From Labia minor (taxonomy: Eukaryota > Arthropoda > Insecta > Dermaptera > Spongiphoridae), in the NCBI GenBank assembly GCA_963082975.1, contig OY720344.1, forward strand, positions 77,364,053-77,428,052: a stretch of 64,000 bases of DNA, in the 5' to 3' direction. Under the pieces are notes generated by a model that was given only the letters and a program-made list of their open reading frames with translations, was not told the origin of the DNA and ran no database searches. This document shows, one piece after another, positions 53,930 to 62,419 of this stretch. The position numbers were made by a program, and so were the translations under genes. Numbering within the stretch: the stretch's first letter is position 1; each line of letters starts with the position of its first letter.

Positions 53930-54055
53930 TTCTGATATTTTATTTATATTATAAATAAAATAAAATTAAAAATATTTATGTTATATCCATATTTGTTTGT
54001 TTTTTGCATTAATACTTAGATACATTTAAATTATTTGAAATTGTTTCACAACGTT
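53930..54055 (+). repeat. Third, partial copy of the 43,395/44,991 arm family
   Basis: TTATATTATAAATAAAATAA, AAATTAAAAATATTTATGTT, then ATCCATATTTGTTTG and AAATTATTTGAAATTGTTTC match the same series in the left arm (about 43,858-43,972). Confidence 0.55.
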
Positions 54056-54132
54056 AAGAAGATTTATCTTTATTCGATATAGGAGAATTAAATGACGTCA
54101 TACAGTGACTCCGTAAATACAAAATATTATAT

Positions 54133-54428
54133 ACTAGCTGTTCAGTCCGCCTTGGGCGTTCTTCACATCTAGACGGGGGGCTCTGTCCTCTGTACCCTAT
54201 ATTTGGTTGGAAGTTTATATGTAAAAGGTTTTTTCATCCATTTTGTTTTAATCAGTATATTACATAAAACATTTATTTGTTTTTCTGTTCTTCATTTTAA
54301 TATATTTTAATTTAATCAGTAAATTAATTTTATATTATTATTGTAAATGTTATATCTATCTATCTCTGTGCTCTACGGTAGTCGAAAGTTCTTGGCCGCA
54401 ACATCCACATTTCTCGAAGTGTCCCTTC
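54133..54428 (-). pseudogene. LINE 3'-end fragment
   Basis: On the minus strand it reads from the last coding words (DVAAKNFR, near 54,400) through the 3' non-coding region and ends at AGCTAGT near 54,133, next to a TA-rich stretch. It is closely similar to 55,447-55,735 on the same strand and its coding end matches the plus-strand copy near 3190-3225. The rest of the LINE is absent: it is 5'-truncated. Confidence 0.75.
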
Positions 54429-55446
54429 ATACTTTGTGATTCAATCCATAATAATATCTTACTTGAAAATGAAAATCAAATTATGAGATCAAAATTAAAA
54501 TTATTTATTCATATAATCTTAAAAATTAAAAGAGGTAATAATATTCGCAATGTGAATGTTTTCAGTGTTTTATAAATAATTTAAAAAGGCCAATATTAGA
54601 AAAATAAAATTAAAAATATAATAATATAAATATAAAAACATAAACTTTCTTTGAATGACAACATGTAGATATCAAATTTTAAAAAATTAATTTCTGATAA
54701 ATGCAAGGATATTGTGATGTAATTTCATCAAAATTGGCTGAACCGATTGACTAGCCTATAACGTCAAAATTTCCCGACAGAAAGTCTTTCTGTGGTTATT
54801 GAATATATATTGATAAAAATAGAGGTATAGTATGTTCTTTTAAATTATTTGAATAGCGATTCGGTGAATCAGGTATTAATATTACCAGCTAAACCCAATT
54901 ATAATAAATAATTAAAAAATTGTAAAATTTTTAAAGTTTATAATAATAAATTATATAAATTTGGAAAAGGGACGAGCGATAGCTCGGTGTCATAGGTACT
55001 TTATAAAAATAAGAAAATAATTAATAATAACTATTATATTATATTTCATTAAATAATAATATATATTATATTTTTTTACTTTCTTTTTGGTTAAATATAA
55101 GTTTAAATGTATTAGTCCTCTTTTTGATTAGATTTTAATTGACAAATATTAAAATTTTAAGTATTTTTATGACTTTTTTTAAATTCTAAAAATTATCAAT
55201 TAGTTAATTTTTTATTTTGAAATTTATTTTGTTAACTAATTATATGGTATATATAAATTTTGAGTTGATTCTAAAAATATTATATTTGTTAACCTTTACG
55301 AAATAGAAATTTATTAATATTTTTAATTTTTAATTTTTATGAAATTAATATTTCAAAATTAATTATAGGTATATTTATATAGACTTGTATATACTTTTTT
55401 ATTCAACAATAGAAAAGGTTTTTACTATTATTTTGTTTATATATAT
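54429..55446. other. Gene-free stretch
   Basis: No gene is supported. Near 54,715 the phrase ATGTAATTTCATCAAAATTG and CTGAACCGATTG is a repeat module common in arthropod transposons. The remainder is A+T-rich. Confidence 0.5.
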
Positions 55447-56233
55447 ACTAGCTGCTCAGAGCTCCTTCGTCGCTCTTCACATCTAGACGGGGGCTCCGCC
55501 CCCTGTACCCCGAGTGGTACATAGTATTTGGTTGAAAGTAGTAAAAGGTTTTCATCCATTTTGTTTCAATCAATGTATAACATAAAACATTCATTTCTTA
55601 TTGTGTGATTATTTAAAATATATTTTAATTTAATCAGTAAATTAATTATATATATTTTTATTGAATATGTTATAACTATCTACTCGAAAGTTCTTGGCAG
55701 CTACAACCACATTTCTCCAAGTGTCCTTATCCTGAGCCTCTGTTCCATCTTTCTTACGTCATTCCCTGGTGTCCTCATCTTTGGCCCATAAATGCTGGGA
55801 AGAATCCTATTCTCAAATACTCTGAATCCACTCTCATCTCCTAAGATCATAGACCATGTCTCACACTCATATAATACAACAGACAAAATAATTGTTTTAT
55901 ATATTTTAATTTTCATTCCCTTTTATAATAATTTTGATGAGATAAGCCTCTTTACTGCATGATAACAGGCGTTTCCCGATTGCAACTTCGATTTAAATTC
56001 TTCTTAAATATTATTATCCTTCGTGATTACATTCAATTTTTCTACATATTCAAATTCTACATTTTGTATGTTAATACTGCTCCTGTTTGTTTCTAAATAT
56101 ATTTATTTATCATTATTAATTTCAAACCTCATCTCTTTTCCTACCTCGATTAATTTTTCCTCGCTATCTGTAATTGCAATTGCCGAATCTCCTATTATAT
56201 TTAAGTCGTCTGGGTCACCTAATATTTTACAAT
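55447..56233 (-). pseudogene. LINE remnant, 3' part (RT motif C to 3' end), split by the LTR element
   Basis: Reading leftward from the LTR boundary: LGDPDDLNIIGDSAIAITDS, the counterpart of LGYADDLNIIG in the copy at 2521, with YADD changed to DPDD but the two aspartates kept. Then EVGKEMRFEIN, VVLYECETWSMILGDES (about 55,870), FENRILPSIYGPK, and the 3' non-coding region ending with AGCTAGT at 55,447. Stops and frameshifts lie between these blocks. Its 5' continuation is on the far side of the LTR retrotransposon at 60,631. Confidence 0.85.
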
Positions 56234-56371
56234 TGTAAGGATGACTAATCGAGCCAAACGTTGGGCTGCCACTTTGTAAGGAGGACCGTTTCAAGTTGGG
56301 GTCACTTTGTAGACGATCCTCTTACGTTGGGTGCCAATTTATAAGGGGATCTAAGTATGGGGCACTTGTAA
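56234..56371 (-). repeat. Reiterated LTR-end plus primer-site-like units
   Basis: On the minus strand a TTACA-like LTR end followed by a PBS-like word recurs in series: ATTACA-AGTGCCCCATAC, TTATA-AATTGGCACCCAACG, CTACA-AAGTGACCCCAAC, CTTACA-AAGTGGCAGCCCAACG, and CTTACA at the actual LTR end. The TGTAA/TGTAG/TATAA starts lie at 56,234, 56,275, 56,308, 56,340 and 56,367. The PBS-like words resemble TGGCGCCCAACG, the complement of the 3' end of a lysine tRNA used by many retroelements. Confidence 0.7.
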
Positions 56372-56612
56372 TGATCCACGATGACCGCGAATTGTTAATT
56401 ATGTTAAGTTAATGATGGGCGCCAACTTTGGATATCCCAAAGTATAAAATAGTGTTGAAAAATTAAGGGAAAAGGGAAAAAAATAATAATATTCACATTA
56501 ATTTACTTTAATTAAATAGATAAAAAAATTAACAAATTAAATATACAAATTTTAAATAGAAAAAAATAAGAAAATGTAATTCACTATTGTCACTGGAATT
56601 AGCAGAAATAAT

Positions 56613-56909
56613 TATCACAGGGGGTGATGATAAGGATTATACACAAATAATTATATCACGGGACGTGATAAGTATAGGTTATATCAGGATGATATCACTT
56701 GTTCGACTGTATCACAGGGTGTGATAAAAATGATTATATACAAAATAATTATATCACGGGACGTGATAAATACAGGTCATATCAGGATGATATCACTCGT
56801 TCAACTGTATCACAGGGTGTGATAATAAAAATGATTATATACAAAATAATTATATCACGGGACGTGATAAATACCAGGTCATATCGGGATGATATCACTA
56901 GTTCCACTG
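56613..56909. repeat. Three tandem ~98-bp repeats in the LTR with paired dyads
   Basis: Units start at 56,613, 56,710 and 56,808 (97, 98 and 102 bases). Each has TATCACAGGG-GTGATA near its start and ATATCACGGGACGTGATA in the middle, i.e. ATCAC and GTGAT facing one another across five bases. The right LTR has the same array at 60,109-60,405. Lying in the LTR region upstream of the body on the transcribed strand, they are plausible transcription-factor sites or enhancer repeats. Confidence 0.85.
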
Positions 56910-57134
56910 TCCATTCTCAACTGTCTAAAAATATAACAACTTGGAGGGATGATTCCTCCCCTTATGTGAAATATAATATCTATATATATATTACATTTTA
57001 AGAATAATGCGACCAAATAACTTTGTTAATAAAATAGGGGAATAGAAAAACAAAATAAACAAAAAAATAGATAAACAAAATAAAATGTATAATAAAAAAA
57101 AATAACTAAGAATATAAATACTTTGTCCGTTACA

Positions 57135-57146
57135 TCCTCCCCCTCT
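57135..57146 (-). other. Polypurine tract
   Basis: AGAGGGGGAGGA on the minus strand directly precedes the TGTAACGG start of the 3' LTR. This is the expected place and composition for the plus-strand primer of reverse transcription. Confidence 0.88.
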
Positions 57147-57178
57147 GATTCCGAGGTCTTTTGATTGAGGGATCAGCC

Positions 57179-59101
57179 CTAGGAACGGACAATTTTTGGC
57201 CTTCCTCGCTTACGTAGAGGAACTACTGGAGTAGAACGCGTGTCGTGGCTTAGACGCAATGCTGATGTATGAGGGGGAACAAGTCCTTGAGTAAATAAAT
57301 GTTTTTGAGTTTGTGGTGGCTCCATAACTCCTGGTGGGCCCCGATGGGCTCTCGGAGACCCCACCAGCTGTCCATATCGGACAACAGGATCTTCTTTGCT
57401 GACTTTGGTACCGTCCATGGAATCGACGGCCCTTTGCAGCGCATTCAAACAACCGACTGTGTTTATATGATGTTCAGCGTAAGGAGTTGGCTCTCCCCCT
57501 GGTTGAAAGACAGTTTCATGTTCTTTTAATAAGTGGGCAAGTTTTATGTTCTGCTCTACAGTTAGCTGAATAGTGTTTTCAACAACAGTATTATTTTCAT
57601 CAGTGGTGCAGAGATTTTCTCGAATAAATTTGTATTTTCTCTTAGGATAATTATGAAAATACCAGCGATTGTTTCGCATATCTAATACTAAACCTGCTTT
57701 TCTGAGGAAGTCAAGACCTAAGAGTGATCTATTTCCACTAACATTGGGTAGGAATATCATTTCTATATGTATTATTTTATTTTTGATTTTTACAGGAACC
57801 GTAGCTAATAACACGGAATGTATACGCTTTTTCCCGTCAGCTAGAGTTAAGGAAAGATTATCTACTTTAAAATGTTCTCCTCGTTGTCTTAAATAGCTGA
57901 GAAGACGCTGACCGCCAATTGAGCGAGTGGCCCCGCTGTCAACGCAAATAGAACCAGAAGCTTCATAGATGGAGGCTTCTATTAGAGCGAGTTTAGTATC
58001 TCCATTTGTAGTGACGTCACACTGTAAGGCTTGTGCGTTGGTAATTTCCTGCTTCGGATTGCAAGTTAGACACCTAGGTTTGGTGACTCCTGGAGTTCCG
58101 CAGCCGTAGCAACGAATTATTGAAGAGTCAGTCTCTTCTTTTTGTTTTTCACGAGGGTGTGAGTTTCTAATGGGTTTCCGATCATAATATTTCGATTTAG
58201 GGGGTTCGATAGATTTATTTGAAGTAATTGTTTTTGAAAATGGGGCCCTTAAGTTATCATAGGAGTCGAATTTTTCTGCGAGATCGAGGGGATCTCCCAA
58301 TGTTTCCCAAGAGTCGAGGAAGTGATCTTTGCATTCGGATGAACACTTTCTCTTCATTTGATCAGCTAGGATCAAATTTTTAAGTTGATCAAAATTTTCA
58401 ATTTTTAGATCGGATAGCCAGGCTTCTAGATAACCGCGTAGATTGAAGTAAAAATCTTTCCAAGTGTTTTCCGATGTCTTCTTGGAGGTGGAGAAAAGTT
58501 TTCTTATTTTATCCGTAGTTAATTTAAATCGGTGAAGTAGGAGCTTCTTAATATGTTGATAGTCTTGGGCGACTTCATTTGGTTCTCTAATTATTAGAGT
58601 AGTAATATCTGTGGGTAAAACCGAAATAAGATAAGTGACCCATGCATCCTCAGATATGCCAAGAAAATTCATTTGTCTTTCGAAAAGACGCAGATACGTA
58701 TTAATATCGTCATCGTTAATTTTAAATAGAGGTAAGAATTTCAATATATCTACTTTCGGTTGAAGTGGGGTTGGTGATTCTACCTGGTTCACTACGGTTT
58801 GAATTCGGAGTTTCTCTAGTTCAAATTGTCTTTCTTTCTCCTTTTCTCTTTCTTCTCTCTCTCTCTCTTCTTTCTCCCTTTCCCTCACTCTTTCTTCTTT
58901 CTCTCTTTCTCTTTCTTCTTTTTCTTTCCTATCCTCTATGATGGTCATAAGTAATTCCCGTGTAAGGTCTTCATCATAATCAGGCAATGACGTGATGTCA
59001 TTTTTTATATCGATCCTACGAGAATCTAAATTCATAACTATTCCTAATTCCTGTGCTAAAAGGATAAGATCCTCCTTTTTTCCTTTGCCGAAAAATGACA
59101 T
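57179..59101 (-). CDS. Gag-protease polyprotein with pol deleted in frame
   Basis: An uninterrupted 640-codon frame from an ATG at 59,101 to TAG at 57,179. Residues 1-55 form a helical start with KKEDLILLAQELG, as in gag proteins of arthropod Ty3-type elements. Residues 56-100 are an almost pure Glu/Arg/Lys stretch, probably a coiled coil. Residues about 115-285 match the capsid (SCAN-like) region, with INTYLRLFERQ and AWVTYLISVLP. A zinc-binding CYGC...CLTC (C331, C334, C344, C347) follows. The protease has the active-site DSGA at 388-391 and LLGLDFL at 460-466. Residues 515-548 (LAHLLKEHETVFQPG, YAEHHINT) are the usual lead-in to reverse transcriptase. At about residue 549 the frame jumps to an unrelated 90-residue tail ending RKRGRPKIVRS, so RT, RNase H and integrase are absent without loss of frame. 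It probably makes particles and protease that serve its own RNA, with enzymes supplied in trans. Confidence 0.9.
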   Translation of the reverse strand: MSFFGKGKKEDLILLAQELGIVMNLDSRRIDIKNDITSLPDYDEDLTRELLMTIIEDRKEKEEREREKEERVREREKEEREREEREKEKERQFELEKLRIQTVVNQVESPTPLQPKVDILKFLPLFKINDDDINTYLRLFERQMNFLGISEDAWVTYLISVLPTDITTLIIREPNEVAQDYQHIKKLLLHRFKLTTDKIRKLFSTSKKTSENTWKDFYFNLRGYLEAWLSDLKIENFDQLKNLILADQMKRKCSSECKDHFLDSWETLGDPLDLAEKFDSYDNLRAPFSKTITSNKSIEPPKSKYYDRKPIRNSHPREKQKEETDSSIIRCYGCGTPGVTKPRCLTCNPKQEITNAQALQCDVTTNGDTKLALIEASIYEASGSICVDSGATRSIGGQRLLSYLRQRGEHFKVDNLSLTLADGKKRIHSVLLATVPVKIKNKIIHIEMIFLPNVSGNRSLLGLDFLRKAGLVLDMRNNRWYFHNYPKRKYKFIRENLCTTDENNTVVENTIQLTVEQNIKLAHLLKEHETVFQPGGEPTPYAEHHINTVGCLNALQRAVDSMDGTKVSKEDPVVRYGQLVGSPRAHRGPPGVMEPPQTQKHLFTQGLVPPHTSALRLSHDTRSTPVVPLRKRGRPKIVRS

Positions 59102-59729
59102 TTTTAATAGGATAATTAAATTTAATGTTAACCAAAGAGAAAAAAAAAAAAAATTAATTAATTAATCAAAATTAAAAGTTATTTAGTCGCGTACAATTGA
59201 ATTATACAATGTTTAATTATAAAATAAGATAATTGTAATATAATTTAAAATATGTAAAAAAGTATTTAAATATTTGAAAATATAGTGATATTTTATCAAT
59301 TTTATTAATTCATTAATTTAAATATAATGTAGTAGAATAAAATTTAAAAATGAAAAAAAAATTACAAATTAAACATATAAATTAATTAATTATAACTAAT
59401 AATAATATTAATATATTCAAACTATTTTTATTGAATTAGAATTAAATAGATAAATATTCTATTTGTTAGATAAATGTGAAAATTAAAAATAAAAAAAAAA
59501 TAATTAACAAGTGTTAAATATATTATTATATTAGACAAGGAGATATGATTTATTTAAATTTAAAGTATAAAAGTAAAAGTTTTAAATTTTTATTTTATTA
59601 ATTAAATATTAAATTGTAGTAAAAGTCCGTTGAGATGAAAAAATGATGATACTGCTCACCAAAGATGAATAATGTACTTTTCTCAGGAGCCGTGGTGTAC
59701 TAATCGGGCCTCAGGTTGGGCTGCCACTT
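59102..59729 (-). other. Leader between 5' LTR and gag, with primer-binding-site region
   Basis: On the minus strand the first bases after the 5' LTR read AAGTGGCAGCCCAACCTGAG. From the fourth base this resembles TGGCGCCCAACGTGGGG (complement of a lysine tRNA 3' end) with one extra base and two changes, so it is the likely primer-binding site, though imperfect. The remaining leader is A+T-rich with no open frame and no obvious splice or packaging signal. Confidence 0.65.
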
Positions 59730-60630
59730 TGTAAGGATGACTAATCGAGCCAAACGTTGGGCTGCCACTTTGTAAGGAGGACCGTTTCAAGTTGGGGTCA
59801 CTTTGTAGACGATCCTCTTACGTTGGGTGCCAATTTATAAGGGGATCTAAGTATGGGGCACTTGTAATGATCCACGATGACCGCGAATTGTTAATTATGT
59901 TAAGTTAATGATGGGCGCCAACTTTGGATATCCCAAAGTATAAAATAGTGTTGAAAAATTAAGGGAAAAGGGAAAAAAATAATAATATTCACATTAATTT
60001 ACTTTAATTAAATAGATAAAAAAATTAACAAATTAAATATACAAATTTTAAATAGAAAAAAATAAGAAAATGTAATTCACTATTGTCACTGGAATTAGCA
60101 GAAATAATTATCACAGGGGGTGATGATAAGGATTATACACAAATAATTATATCACGGGACGTGATAAGTATAGGTTATATCAGGATGATATCACTTGTTC
60201 GACTGTATCACAGGGTGTGATAAAAATGATTATATACAAAATAATTATATCACGGGACGTGATAAATACAGGTCATATCAGGATGATATCACTCGTTCAA
60301 CTGTATCACAGGGTGTGATAATAAAAATGATTATATACAAAATAATTATATCACGGGACGTGATAAATACCAGGTCATATCGGGATGATATCACTAGTTC
60401 CACTGTCCATTCTCAACTGTCTAAAAATATAACAACTTGGAGGGATGATTCCTCCCCTTATGTGAAATATAATATCTATATATATATTACATTTTAAGAA
60501 TAATGCGACCAAATAACTTTGTTAATAAAATAGGGGAATAGAAAAACAAAATAAACAAAAAAATAGATAAACAAAATAAAATGTATAATAAAAAAAAATA
60601 ACTAAGAATATAAATACTTTGTCCGTTACA
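59730..60630 (-). repeat. 5' long terminal repeat (901 bp)
   Basis: Same length, termini and internal repeats as 56,234-57,134. On the minus strand it precedes the gag gene and so acts as promoter LTR. The 41 bases to its left continue the reiterated end/primer-site series with a unit starting AAGTGGCAGCCCAACC. The 100-codon open frame inside (60,195-60,497, and its twin in the other LTR) lies on the opposite strand to gag and is a by-product of the tandem repeats. Confidence 0.95.
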
Positions 60631-60900
60631 CGATTGATTTCCGCATCTTACTCTTTCTTTACTACCTTCAAGATATATTTTAAGATCAAAATTTGAAAAA
60701 GTTTATCCGGATCTATTGAGTCATGCGTAGGTTTTACTAAAGTCTACAAATAATTAGTGAACAGAGATATTGAATTCGCGGTTTTTTTAATATCTGTCAT
60801 AATGAAAATATCTTAATTAATGTTGATCGATTTGGCATGAACCCGCAATGGTATCGTCTAATATTTCCTCCGCCTATAGTTATAAGTATTGTATATGTTA
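60631..60900 (-). pseudogene. LINE remnant, 5' part (RT motifs 0-A), split by the LTR element
   Basis: On the minus strand from about 60,870: CGFMPNRSTLIKIFSL, a stop, QILKK, then in a shifted frame KNREFNISVH and LFVDFSKTY, then after another shift DSIDPDKLFQILI. This is the N-terminal reverse transcriptase region with motif A (VDFSKAYDSID type). It belongs to the same LINE as 55,447-56,233. Between DKLFQ and the LGDPDD block about 70 residues, including the QGDALSP motif, are not found on either side, so DNA was lost as well as inserted here. Confidence 0.82.
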
Positions 60901-61831
60901 TAATAGAGTATAATATTTCTTGATCATTTCATTTTGATATTTTAATTTCATTGCTTGATTTTTATTGAAAATTTTTAATTATAATAAAATTTTAGAAAAT
61001 GCAAATTTAGAGACTTGAGACAATTTATAAAAATTAACGGTATAAAAGTATTGATAAAACTAAAGATAAATTAACAATATATACATTCATTAATAGTATT
61101 AATTTAAATTAATGGATTTATTTGATTTTTTATTATTAAGTTCATTTATTAATTTTTTTAGATCATAGTTAATTCCCTCCCTTAAAATAAAAGAAGTATT
61201 CAAATATAGAAAGAATAAATACAAAATAATTTAAGTTAAATATGATTTAAATATTTTATTATATTAATTAAAATGAGAACTTTTAGAATAAATTATTTAA
61301 TTGAAATGATATTTGAATATTAGAATTTAAAATAAAAAGTTAAATATTATAATAATTCTTTGATTGCTAGTTATATACATTGTGTAAAATGAGTCCGCCA
61401 GTCAGTGGGCCACGCCTGGCTCTTGAATGAACAACACGGAGAACTATATAAACTTTAAAAAATTAAATTCTGCGGTTATTGATTAGAATTAGATATTAAT
61501 AAAATCTATAGCCTATGTTACCATAGAGATATATTAGAATATTGTGATGTAATTTCATAGAAATCGTTTCTTATTTTTTGATGTTCATAATTCTAAATTA
61601 CCGGTAAAGTGTCGGTTAAGTAGGAAATTTCTTTTTTGTTTGTTTCTATGACAGCAAAAAAGTAAACAAATTACATACATATATACATATATACATACAT
61701 ACATACATACAAACAGTCTCCTTTATATATATAGATATAAACTACAAATTCATTTTATAGTATTAAAATAGATAGTGAATTATGTATTTGTAGTAGTGTA
61801 TCATGTATGTAATTGTTTATTGTTTTTAATA
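60901..61831. other. Gene-free stretch with an arthropod-type repeat
   Basis: A+T-rich without a gene. About 61,390-61,740 has the look of another repeat: GTGATGTAATTTCATAGAAA, then a CATA tandem (61,671-61,710) and CTCCTTTATATATATAGATA at its end. No coding capacity is visible. Confidence 0.5.
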
Positions 61832-61835
61832 TTAA
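61832..61835. other. TTAA target site of the piggyBac element
   Basis: TTAA stands directly before CCCTTTGCACTCG. piggyBac elements insert at TTAA and duplicate it. The partner copy would lie beyond the window. Confidence 0.8.
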
Positions 61836-61840
61836 CCCTT

Positions 61841-61962
61841 TGCACTCGTATGTCGCCAACTAGGCGACATTATATTTTTACCGTTGTTCTCGTACGTCGC
61901 CAACTAGGCGACATTATATGTTTTACCAATGCACTCGTATGTCGCCAAATAGGCGACATTAT
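61841..61962 (+). repeat. Three subterminal hairpin repeats of the piggyBac end
   Basis: GTCGCC-AACTA-GGCGAC occurs at 61,852-61,868 and 61,896-61,912, and with loop AAATA at 61,941-61,957. Each is preceded by CTCGTA(T/C) and followed by ATTATAT. The spacing is 44 and 45 bases. Each unit can form a six-base-pair hairpin with a five-base loop. The place next to the TTAA end suggests transposase-binding sites. Confidence 0.88.
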
Positions 61963-62210
61963 ATCTTTTACTGTTTTCTTTACATCTTCTTATGGATGAC
62001 GTCACAGCTAGGGAGGACGAACATTTGGAATAAAAGTTGTTGCTTATCTGACCTCCCTTCCTCCCCTAGAAATTCCCATTCCCACTAAAAATGTTTATAA
62101 TATTTTTATTTATTAAATCAAACTAAATATTATTTTTTATTTCAATATTTTTAATGTTAATACAATAATTTTTATTTTATAATCTATAAAATAATTTAAT
62201 TATTTTAAAA

Positions 62211-62251
62211 AACGGCGGTCTTCATTGGCGAAGGCGCTCGGAGCAGCTAGT
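62211..62251 (+). repeat. LINE-3'-end-like piece in the piggyBac leader
   Basis: GGCGAAGGCGCTCGGAGCAG followed by CTAGTAAATAAATAA resembles the terminal bases of the LINE copies ending at 55,447 and 54,133 (GACGAAGGAGCTCTGAGCAG, then CTAGT). It may be a heavily 5'-truncated LINE tail inserted into the leader, or a shared terminal module. The remaining leader between 61,963 and 62,419 shows nothing else. Confidence 0.4.
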
Positions 62252-62419
62252 AAATAAATAATTTAAATAATATATATTTTAATTTTAATTTAAATAATAT
62301 ATATCTTTTAGAAATTTTCACTATTTCATTACTTTTGTAGAGAACGTCACGCGGTAAATACTCAAGTGTATGTCTAATTTATATTTGTGTTATAATTTGA
62401 AATTCTTTACAATTTAAAA

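Larger units (their letters stand above)
56234..57134 (-). repeat. 3' long terminal repeat (901 bp)
   Basis: On the minus strand it begins TGTAACGGAC and ends CATCCTTACA, so the termini are the inverted pair TGTAA/TTACA. It recurs at 59,730-60,630 with a constant offset of 3496 and I found no difference between the two wherever I compared them. This one follows the coding region on the minus strand and is therefore the 3' LTR. It holds three tandem repeats (56,613-56,909) and a set of reiterated end/primer-site units (56,234-56,371). Confidence 0.95.
56234..60630 (-). mobile_element. Non-autonomous LTR retrotransposon (Gag-protease only)
   Basis: Two apparently identical 901-bp LTRs flank a 2595-bp body. 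On the minus strand the order is LTR, primer-site region, 628-base leader, one Gag-protease frame, polypurine tract, LTR. Reverse transcriptase, RNase H and integrase are missing, while gag remains open and LTRs, primer site and polypurine tract are present. This resembles the gag-carrying non-autonomous elements described in plants as TR-GAG. It sits inside a LINE. The bases beside the two ends (CAAT on the left, CGAT on the right) agree at three of four positions, so a 4-bp target duplication is possible but not exact. Confidence 0.92.

Noticed and set aside
56699-57001. 100-codon open frame in the left LTR, repeated identically at 60,195-60,497
   Set aside because: It begins at a TTG, lies on the strand opposite to gag, and arises from the tandem repeats of the LTR. 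Its duplication reflects the two LTRs and not selection on a protein.
57210-57529. Overlapping open frames in other frames of the gag region
   Set aside because: They lie within the 640-codon Gag-protease frame, have no domain resemblance and are frame shadows.
60631-60900. Possible U3/leader sequence of the LTR element continuing beyond the LTR
   Set aside because: Minus-strand translation gives LINE reverse transcriptase motifs (GFMPNRSTLIKIFSL, VDFSKTY, DSID), so it is the split LINE.
61852-61957. CRISPR-like array, because of the regular repeats
   Set aside because: Only three units, in an evidently eukaryotic transposon end next to TTAA; spacers are nearly identical and not unique.
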